Part shown: piece after piece, positions 57,822-64,000 of the stretch
Layout: every line of letters begins with the position of its first letter
Numbering within the stretch: the stretch's first letter is position 1
Assembly (NCBI GenBank): GCA_015063485.1
Contig: SVUA01000001.1
Span: 124,001 to 188,000, forward strand
DNA: 64,000 bases
Origin: Oscillospiraceae bacterium
GTDB taxonomy: Bacteria; Bacillota; Clostridia; Oscillospirales; CAG-272
Direction of reading: 5' to 3'
Program-made: the position numbers and the translations under genes
Notes under the pieces: model-generated
The model's input: only the letters and a program-made list of their open reading frames with translations
What the model was told of the DNA's origin: nothing
Databases searched by the model: none

Positions 57822-59042
57822 ATGAATAAAAATGAAATTAAAAAAGTTGTTCTCGCCTACTCGGGCGGACTTGATACCTCTATCATCATTCCGTGGCTCA
57901 AGGAAAACTACAATAACTGCGAGGTAATCGCTGTTTCGGGTAACGTCGGACAGGCTGACGAGCTTGAGGGCCTTGAGGAAAAGGCTATCAAGACGGGTGC
58001 TTCCAAGCTTTACGTTCTTGACCTCACAGACGAGTATGTTGACGAATACATAATCCCCACCATGAAGGCTGGTGCTATCTACGAGGAATATCTCCTCGGA
58101 ACGAGCCACGCGCGTCCTTGCATCGCAAAGGGCCTTGTTGAGATCGCTCTCAAGGAGGGCGCGGACGCTATCTGTCACGGTTGTACGGGTAAGGGTAACG
58201 ATCAGGTTCGTTTTGAACTTGCTATCAAGCATTTTGCTCCCAATATGCCTATCATCGCTCCTTGGCGTGAGTGGGACATCAAGTCTCGTGACGAGGAGAT
58301 AGACTACGCAGAGGCGCACAACATTCCTCTGAAGATAAACCGTGAGACCAATTACTCCAAGGACAAGAACCTCTGGCACTTGTCTCACGAGGGACTTGAC
58401 CTCGAGGATACGGGCAACGAGCCTTTGTACGAAAAGGAAGGATTTCTTGAAATGGGCGTTTCTCCCATCAAAGCGCCTGACGTTCCTACCTACATCGAGC
58501 TTGATTTCGAACAGGGTATTCCCGTAGCATACAACGGACAGAAGATGAGCGCAAAGGAGATAATCCTCGCGCTTAACGAGGTTGGCGGAAAGAACGGTAT
58601 AGGACTTCTCGATATCGTTGAGAACCGTCTTGTCGGCATGAAGTGCCGCGGCGTTTACGAGACTCCCGGTGGATCTATTCTTTACAAGGCGCACACCGTT
58701 CTTGAGAGCATCTGCCTTGATAAGATGACAATGCACGAAAAGCAGAAGCTTTCCATTACCTTTGCGGAGCTCGTTTACAACGGTCAGTGGTTCACACCTC
58801 TCCGCGAGGCTCTCAGCGCGTTCGTTGATAAGACTCAGGAAAAGGTTACGGGCAAGGTTCGTCTCAAGCTTTACAAGGGCAATATGATAAACGCAGGCGT
58901 ATGGAGTCCCTACTCCCTTTACAGCGAGGAGATCGCTACTTTTGGTGAGAGCGATTACGACCAGAAGGATTCCGCAGGATTCATCAATCTGTACGGTCTG
59001 CCGATAAAGGTTCAGGCTATCGTAGACGCAAAGAACAAGTAA
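57822..59042 (+). CDS. argG: Argininosuccinate synthase
   Basis: The 406-aa enzyme joins citrulline and aspartate with ATP to give argininosuccinate. It has the N-type ATP pyrophosphatase loop [35 protein letters not shown] and SPYSLYSEE. It is first in the arginine cluster. The argH lyase that would complete the pathway is not visible and may be beyond the window. GAAAGGAAA precedes the ATG. Confidence 0.97.
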   Translation: MNKNEIKKVVLAYSGGLDTSIIIPWLKENYNNCEVIAVSGNVGQADELEGLEEKAIKTGASKLYVLDLTDEYVDEYIIPTMKAGAIYEEYLLGTSHARPCIAKGLVEIALKEGADAICHGCTGKGNDQVRFELAIKHFAPNMPIIAPWREWDIKSRDEEIDYAEAHNIPLKINRETNYSKDKNLWHLSHEGLDLEDTGNEPLYEKEGFLEMGVSPIKAPDVPTYIELDFEQGIPVAYNGQKMSAKEIILALNEVGGKNGIGLLDIVENRLVGMKCRGVYETPGGSILYKAHTVLESICLDKMTMHEKQKLSITFAELVYNGQWFTPLREALSAFVDKTQEKVTGKVRLKLYKGNMINAGVWSPYSLYSEEIATFGESDYDQKDSAGFINLYGLPIKVQAIVDAKNK

Positions 59043-59052
59043 TCATTTTATG

Positions 59053-59088
59053 CCGTCCTGCGAGGGATTTTTCTTGCAGGACGGATTT
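59053..59088 (+). terminator. Hairpin between argG and argC
   Basis: CCGTCCTGC / GCAGGACGG arms with a 14-base loop, followed by ATTTTGG. The weak T-run suggests partial termination, lowering argC-argF expression relative to argG. Confidence 0.6.
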
Positions 59089-59124
59089 TGGCGTTAAATA
59101 AGGCTGATTTTTAAGGAGAAAAAC

Positions 59125-60048
59125 ATGACGAAGGTATTTATAGACGGAAGTGCGGGAACGACGGGACTGCGCATTTACGAGCGGATCGGAGCGCGAAAAG
59201 AGATAGAGATGATAACTCTTTCAGAGGAAAGACGAAAGGATAGCGGTGCGAGAGCGGAGGCTCTTGCGGCGGCAGACGTTGCGTTTCTTTGCCTTCCCGA
59301 TGCGGCGGCAATAGAAGCGGTCGAGCTTGCGGGAGACGCAGGTGTTGCTATAATAGATACGTCGACGGCGCACAGAACGAACAGCGCGTGGACGTACGGT
59401 TTCCCCGAGCTTTCGGGACTTAGAGAAAAAATAGCTGTGTCAAAGCGTATCGCAAATCCGGGTTGCCACGCGAGCGGATTCGTTTCTCTTGTCGCGCCTC
59501 TCGTTGAGGCGGGTATAATTTCGCGTGACGCAAAGCTTTCGTGTTTTTCTCTTACAGGATACACGGGCGGTGGCAAAAAGATGATCGCCGAATATGAGGA
59601 CACGGGAAGAGATGCTCTTCTCGATGCTCCGAGAATGTACGGACTTACGCAGACTCATAAGCACCTTCCCGAAATGAAGGCTCTTTGCGGACTTGAAAAT
59701 GCTCCTGTTTTCTGTCCTATCGTAGCTCCGTTTGCTTGCGGAATGGAGGTCACAGTACCTTTGTTTGCGAGTGATGTCAAGGGAACTCTTGACGATATAA
59801 AGAACGTTTATCGCGAATATTATAAAAAAGGGCTTGTCAGATTCGTCGACGGTGAGAGCGAGGGAGGCTTCCTCTCAGCAAACGCTTTTTCGGGCAGAGA
59901 CGATATGCAGATAACGGTCTGCGGAAATGACGAGAGATTCACGCTTGTGGCGCGATTTGACAATCTTGGCAAGGGCGCGTCGGGCGCGGCTATTCAAAAC
60001 ATGAACATTTTACTCGGACTTCCCGAGGATACGGGACTTAACGTTTGA
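59125..60048 (+). CDS. argC: N-acetyl-gamma-glutamyl-phosphate reductase (short, type 2)
   Basis: The 307-aa enzyme reduces N-acetylglutamyl-phosphate to the semialdehyde with NADPH. It has the Rossmann start KVFIDGSAGTTGLRIYERI and the catalytic Cys114 in ANPGCHASGF, and GGFLSANAFSGRDDMQITV near the end. The length and start are those of the shorter AGPR type 2. AAGGAG precedes the ATG. Confidence 0.95.
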   Translation: MTKVFIDGSAGTTGLRIYERIGARKEIEMITLSEERRKDSGARAEALAAADVAFLCLPDAAAIEAVELAGDAGVAIIDTSTAHRTNSAWTYGFPELSGLREKIAVSKRIANPGCHASGFVSLVAPLVEAGIISRDAKLSCFSLTGYTGGGKKMIAEYEDTGRDALLDAPRMYGLTQTHKHLPEMKALCGLENAPVFCPIVAPFACGMEVTVPLFASDVKGTLDDIKNVYREYYKKGLVRFVDGESEGGFLSANAFSGRDDMQITVCGNDERFTLVARFDNLGKGASGAAIQNMNILLGLPEDTGLNV

Positions 60049-60067
60049 AAATAAAGGAGATATAAAT

Positions 60068-61282
60068 ATGAAAACTATAAACGGAGGAGTTTGCGCGGCA
60101 AAGGGCTTTAGCGCAAACGGAGTACATTGCGGAATACGTAAGAACCGCACAAAGCGCGACCTTGCGCTCATTTACAGTGAAGTACCCGCAACGGCGGCGG
60201 CAGTTTACACGACGAATCTCGTTAAGGGCGCGCCCCTTACGGTCACAAAGTCTCATATAGCGGACGGCTACGCACAGGCGGTCATCTGCAACAGCGGAAA
60301 CGCTAACACCTGTAACGCAAACGGCATTGAGATAGCAGAGCAGATGAGTGAGCTTCTCGCTAAAGAGATGGGTATCAAGGCTTCCGACGTAGTAGTTGCA
60401 TCTACGGGCGTTATCGGTCAGCCTCTTGACATTGAGCCTATCAAGAACGGTATTCCCGCGCTTGTAGCAGGACTTTCAAAGGACGGAACGGACGCCGCGG
60501 CAGAGGGTATCATGACGACAGACGTCGCGAAAAAGGAGATAGCCGTTGAGTTTACCGTTGGTGGCAAGACCTGCCATATAGGCGGTATCGCAAAGGGAAG
60601 CGGAATGATACATCCGAACATGGCTACCATGCTCGTGTTTATCACGACCGACGCGGCTATCAGCGCCGAGATGCTTCAAAAGGCATTGTCAAGCGATATA
60701 AAGGATACCTTTAACATGGTAAGCGTTGACGGAGATACGTCGACCAACGACATGGTGACCGTTCTTGCAAACGGAATGGCAGGAAATGCGGAGATAACTT
60801 CCGAGGGCGAGGATTTCTCCGAGTTCATGAAAGCGCTCAATACAGTTACCGTTTATCTTTGCCGTATGATTGCGGGTGACGGTGAGGGAGCTACAAAGCT
60901 TCTCGAATGTAAGGTCTCGGGCGCAAAGGACGTAGCGACCGCAAAGACCGTTGCGAAGAGCGTTATCTGCTCGAGTCTTCTCAAGGCGGCTATGTTCGGC
61001 GCTGACGCTAACTGGGGACGTGTTCTGTGCGCTATCGGTTACAGCGGTGCAGACGTTGACGTAAATGCGGTGGACGTTTCGTTCAAGAGCGTAAAGGGAG
61101 AAATTACTGTTTGCGTAAACGGCGCGGGCGTGGAATTCTCCGAGGAAAAGGCAAAGGAGATACTTCTCGAACGCGATATAGAGATAATCATTTCAGTTGG
61201 CGACGGTGAGGGTACGGCTACCGCTTGGGGCTGTGACTTGACCTACGATTACGTAAAGATAAACGGCGATTACCGCACGTAA
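60068..61282 (+). CDS. argJ: Bifunctional ornithine acetyltransferase / N-acetylglutamate synthase
   Basis: The 404-aa precursor transfers acetyl between acetylornithine and glutamate. The autocleavage site is KGSGMIHPNMATMLVFITTD, with Thr187 becoming the nucleophile of the beta chain. ArgJ allows the cyclic acetyl route, so no argE is needed; whether it also uses acetyl-CoA cannot be told. AAAGGAG precedes the ATG. Confidence 0.96.
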   Translation: MKTINGGVCAAKGFSANGVHCGIRKNRTKRDLALIYSEVPATAAAVYTTNLVKGAPLTVTKSHIADGYAQAVICNSGNANTCNANGIEIAEQMSELLAKEMGIKASDVVVASTGVIGQPLDIEPIKNGIPALVAGLSKDGTDAAAEGIMTTDVAKKEIAVEFTVGGKTCHIGGIAKGSGMIHPNMATMLVFITTDAAISAEMLQKALSSDIKDTFNMVSVDGDTSTNDMVTVLANGMAGNAEITSEGEDFSEFMKALNTVTVYLCRMIAGDGEGATKLLECKVSGAKDVATAKTVAKSVICSSLLKAAMFGADANWGRVLCAIGYSGADVDVNAVDVSFKSVKGEITVCVNGAGVEFSEEKAKEILLERDIEIIISVGDGEGTATAWGCDLTYDYVKINGDYRT

Positions 61283-61301
61283 TATCAAAAGGAGAAAATC
61301 A

Positions 61302-62168
61302 ATGATAGACAATCATTTTTCAAATATGGAGCGCGCGGAGGTACTTACGCAGGCGCTTCCTTATATCAGACGTTACACGGGTAAGGTCGTAGTTATCAAA
61401 TACGGCGGAAACGCTATGATAAACGAGCAGCTTAAAGAACAGGTAATGGAGGACATTGCACTTTTGTGGCTTATAGGTGTAAAGGTCGTTCTCGTTCACG
61501 GCGGCGGACCTGAGATAAACGAGCTTATGGATAAGCTCGGAAAGAAGCCCGAGTTTGTAAACGGACTTCGCGTTACCGACAAGGAGACTATGGACATCGT
61601 TCAGATGGTGCTTGCGGGAAAGGTCAACAAGACGCTTGTAAATTTGCTTGAGATGAAGGGCTGTAAGGCTATGGGTATCTCAGGTATGGACGGCAGACTT
61701 ATTGAGTGTAAAATAAAGGACGAGCAACTCGGATACGTTGGAAAGATAACGAAGATACATATCGATCCCGTTATAGATCTTCTCGAAAAGGGATATACTC
61801 CCGTTATATCTACGGTAGGCTGCGATAAAGCCGGAAATACCTATAATATCAACGGAGACACCGCAGCGGCTTATATCGCGGGTGCGCTCAACGCGGAGAG
61901 ACTTATTATGATGACCGATATCGCGGGGCTTTTGCGCGACAAGGACGACTCTTCAACTCTTATTGCGGAGGTTACAGTTCCCGAAGCCAAAGAGCTTCAA
62001 AAAGAGGGAATTATTTCGGGTGGTATGATACCGAAGGTCGAGTGTTGCATCGAGGCAATAGAGAAAGGCGTTAAAAACGTTATTATCATGGACGGACGCG
62101 TACCGCACTCCATTCTTATGGAGCTTCTCACCGACGAGGGCGCGGGTACTATGGTAACGGGAGGCTGA
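61302..62168 (+). CDS. argB: Acetylglutamate kinase
   Basis: The 288-aa amino acid kinase phosphorylates N-acetylglutamate. It has KYGGNAM, VLVHGGGPEINELM and YNINGDTAAAYIAGAL, with an N-terminal helix (MERAEVLTQALPYIRRY) of the arginine-sensitive hexameric type, so feedback inhibition by arginine is expected. It ends one base before argD. Confidence 0.96.
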   Translation: MIDNHFSNMERAEVLTQALPYIRRYTGKVVVIKYGGNAMINEQLKEQVMEDIALLWLIGVKVVLVHGGGPEINELMDKLGKKPEFVNGLRVTDKETMDIVQMVLAGKVNKTLVNLLEMKGCKAMGISGMDGRLIECKIKDEQLGYVGKITKIHIDPVIDLLEKGYTPVISTVGCDKAGNTYNINGDTAAAYIAGALNAERLIMMTDIAGLLRDKDDSSTLIAEVTVPEAKELQKEGIISGGMIPKVECCIEAIEKGVKNVIIMDGRVPHSILMELLTDEGAGTMVTGG

Positions 62169-62169
62169 T

Positions 62170-63348
62170 ATGAGCGATATACAGATTCGCGACAAGGAAT
62201 ATATTGCGGGTACGTACGCAAGATTTCCCGTTGAGATAGTAAGCGGAAAAGGCTCGGAGGTATATGATACTGAGGGCAAAAGATATATAGATATGGGTTC
62301 TGGAATAGGAGTTACCGCTTTCGGTATTTCGGATAACGAATGGGTAGCGGCTGTCACAAGCCAGCTTTCAAGGGTTCAGCATATGTCGAACCTTTATTAT
62401 ACCGAGCCTTGCGGAAAGCTTGCCGAAATGCTTTGTACCCGTACGGGAATGAGCAAGGTCTTCTTTGGCAATTCGGGTGCAGAAGCTAACGAATGCGCTA
62501 TAAAGGTCGCTCGCAAATACGCCGCGGAAAAGAAGGGCAATGATTATTTTACGATAATCACGCTTGAAAACGGATTCCACGGAAGAACGCTGACGACACT
62601 TGCTGCTACGGGACAGGAGCATTATCATGAGCTGTTCCAGCCTTTGACTCCCGGATTTATCCATACTCCCGCAAACGATTTTGACGCATTTTTGAAGCTC
62701 GCAAAAGAGAATAAGGTTGCGGGTATTATGATAGAATGTATTCAGGGAGAGGGCGGAGTGAACGTACTTGAGCCCGATTTTGTAAAGGGCGTTGCCGCAT
62801 ACGCAAAGGAAAACGATATAGTTCTTGTCGTTGACGAGGTACAGACGGGCAACGGACGTACGGGTGAGCTTTACGCTTATATGCATTACGGAATTTCTCC
62901 CGATGTTGTTACTACCGCAAAGGGTATCGGAGGCGGACTTCCGCTCGGAGCGGCTATTCTTTCCGAAAAGGTTCAAAACGTTCTCGGCTTTGGCGATCAC
63001 GGCTCTACGTTTGGCGGAAACCCCGTCGCTTGCGCGGGCGGTGTCAGCATTATTGAGCGCATAGACGAAAAGCTTCTTGCCGATATAAAGGCAAAGAGCG
63101 AGTACATCTTTTCCGCATTTGACGGAGCGAAAGGTGTAAAGTCTGTAAGCGGTCTTGGACTTATGGTGGGGATCGAGACCGAAGCGGCGGCTTCCGACGT
63201 GGTCAAAAAATGTATCGAGCGCGGAGTTCTTTGCTTGACGGCAAAGCATAAGGTAAGACTTTTACCCGCTCTCAATATTCCCATGGACGTACTCAAAGAG
63301 GCGGTAGAGATAATAAAGTCGGTTGCCGCCGAGCTTTCAAACTCATAA
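62170..63348 (+). CDS. argD: Acetylornithine aminotransferase
   Basis: The 392-aa PLP enzyme converts the semialdehyde to acetylornithine. It has the class III aminotransferase motifs LVVDEVQTGNGRTG and the PLP lysine in TTAKGIGGG, with HGSTFGGNPVACAGG. Translation is coupled to argB by a one-base gap. Confidence 0.96.
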   Translation: MSDIQIRDKEYIAGTYARFPVEIVSGKGSEVYDTEGKRYIDMGSGIGVTAFGISDNEWVAAVTSQLSRVQHMSNLYYTEPCGKLAEMLCTRTGMSKVFFGNSGAEANECAIKVARKYAAEKKGNDYFTIITLENGFHGRTLTTLAATGQEHYHELFQPLTPGFIHTPANDFDAFLKLAKENKVAGIMIECIQGEGGVNVLEPDFVKGVAAYAKENDIVLVVDEVQTGNGRTGELYAYMHYGISPDVVTTAKGIGGGLPLGAAILSEKVQNVLGFGDHGSTFGGNPVACAGGVSIIERIDEKLLADIKAKSEYIFSAFDGAKGVKSVSGLGLMVGIETEAAASDVVKKCIERGVLCLTAKHKVRLLPALNIPMDVLKEAVEIIKSVAAELSNS

Positions 63349-63363
63349 ATTTGGAGGAAACAA

Positions 63364-64000
63364 ATGTTGAATTTAAAGGGAAAGAGCTTTTTAAAGCTTC
63401 TTGATTTCACTCCTGCGGAGATAGAGGGACTTATCGACCTTGCCGCAGAGCTTAAGGCAAAGAAAAAGGCGGGAGTACCGCACAGACTTTGCGAGGGCAA
63501 GAATATAGCTCTCGTATTTGAAAAGACAAGTACCCGTACGCGTTGCGCGTTCGAGGTTGCGGGCGCAGACCTCGGTATGCACCCTGTGTATCTCGATCCC
63601 ACGGGCTCGCAGATAGGCAAAAAGGAAAGCATTGCCGATACGGCTCGTGTTCTTGGCAGAATGTTCGACGGTATAGAGTACCGCGGATACGGTCAGGAGA
63701 TAGTTGAAGAGCTTGCCTCGTATGCGGGTGTCCCTGTATGGAACGGACTTACAAACGAGTTCCACCCCACACAGATACTTGCGGACTTTTTGACGGTACG
63801 TGAGCATTTCGGAAAGCTCAAGGGCATAAAGCTCGTTTATATGGGCGACGCGCGTTACAACATGGGTAACTCCCTCATGGTAGGCTGCGCGAAGATGGGA
63901 ATGCATTTCGTCGCTTGCGCGCCGAAAAAGTATTTCCCAGATTCCGCTCTTGTAAACGAGTGCATGGCTATCGCCAAGGAAACGGGTGCTGTGCTTGAAT
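63364..64000 (+). CDS. argF: Ornithine carbamoyltransferase (3' cut by window)
   Basis: About 212 codons are visible from the ATG at 63364 after GGAGG to the window edge. The carbamoyl-phosphate motif [46 protein letters not shown] and the ornithine-side [18 protein letters not shown] identify OTCase. It is not in the ORF track because no stop occurs before the end. The product makes citrulline for argG. Confidence 0.96.
   Translation, partial: MLNLKGKSFLKLLDFTPAEIEGLIDLAAELKAKKKAGVPHRLCEGKNIALVFEKTSTRTRCAFEVAGADLGMHPVYLDPTGSQIGKKESIADTARVLGRMFDGIEYRGYGQEIVEELASYAGVPVWNGLTNEFHPTQILADFLTVREHFGKLKGIKLVYMGDARYNMGNSLMVGCAKMGMHFVACAPKKYFPDSALVNECMAIAKETGAVLE

Noticed and set aside
57750-58736. 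328-aa minus-strand ORF
   Set aside because: Antisense to argG and lacking a ribosome binding site.
62368-63249. 293-aa minus-strand ORF
   Set aside because: Antisense to argD; a codon-bias shadow.

Overview
The window looks like the chromosome of a low-to-moderate GC Clostridia-type Firmicute, probably an anaerobic gut fermenter. The evidence is strong AGGAGG-type ribosome binding sites, many near-consensus TTGACA-17-TATAAT promoters (often with an extended TGN -10), a T-box leader, a tRNA gene with encoded CCA, glycyl-radical (oxygen-sensitive) metabolism, and M42 peptidases. The species cannot be named from the sequence.

Region 1 (1-20.4 kb) is deoxy-sugar metabolism. The left edge carries the C-terminal part of a bifunctional fucokinase / fucose-1-phosphate guanylyltransferase and fucU (fucose mutarotase). 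They converge on a ~15 kb minus-strand operon encoding a glycyl-radical-enzyme microcompartment of the fucose/rhamnose (GRM5-like) kind. Reading with transcription from 17.1 kb down to 1.9 kb, it encodes: B12-independent diol dehydratase, its activase, PduU-like shell protein, PduV-like GTPase, fuculose/rhamnulose-phosphate aldolase, GlcG/PduO-C-like protein, zinc alcohol dehydrogenase, nine-component shell gene set (four almost identical BMC-H, one tailed BMC-H, one variant, PduT-like BMC-T, BMC-P), PduS-like Fe-S flavoprotein, DeoR regulator, acetate/propionate kinase, CoA-acylating aldehyde dehydrogenase and PduL. Together they convert fuculose-1-P or rhamnulose-1-P to DHAP plus lactaldehyde, then 1,2-propanediol, propionaldehyde, and finally propanol plus propionate with ATP. 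A 420 bp divergent control region with two 10-bp tandem repeats separates this operon from an unrecognised 713-aa protein (N-terminal HTH-like segment plus barrel-like domain) and an alpha/beta hydrolase.

Region 2 (20.5-31.6 kb): glycogen branching enzyme; AzlCD amino-acid exporter; a SHOCT membrane protein divergent from a small XRE regulator; a low-GC RHH/XRE gene pair; an AraC-GH3-beta-phosphoglucomutase operon; a CDF cation exporter; and an MBOAT acyltransferase. Region 3 (31.6-43.6 kb): a 123-bp inverted-repeat element, then methionine-gamma-lyase-like protein, three tandem M42 peptidases and YifB/ComM; a ptsI-crr-ptsH operon with an HPr lacking Ser46; a GH78 alpha-L-rhamnosidase; and a cytidylate-kinase-like protein. 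Region 4 (43.6-53.1 kb): a T-box controlled aromatic amino acid ABC transporter (TrpXYZ family, specifier read here as Tyr UAC), a DUF368 protein, an orphan solute-binding lipoprotein, an RpiR regulator, a second lipoprotein, an AraC regulator, and a truncated Gfo/Idh/MocA gene missed by the ORF track.

Region 5 (53.2-57.6 kb): tRNA-Leu(UAG), then a small carbohydrate island (beta-helix glycosidase-like protein, DMT transporter, divergent AraC regulator) and an unusual structured non-coding block. Region 6 (57.6-64 kb): tandem ARG boxes and the arginine biosynthesis operon argG-C-J-B-D-F, cut by the window end inside argF. No CRISPR array, phage, transposase or rRNA was seen. The best candidates for further attention are the 713-aa HTH/barrel protein and its shared operators, the T-box specifier, the shell gene repeats and tailed BMC-H, and the Ser46-less HPr.
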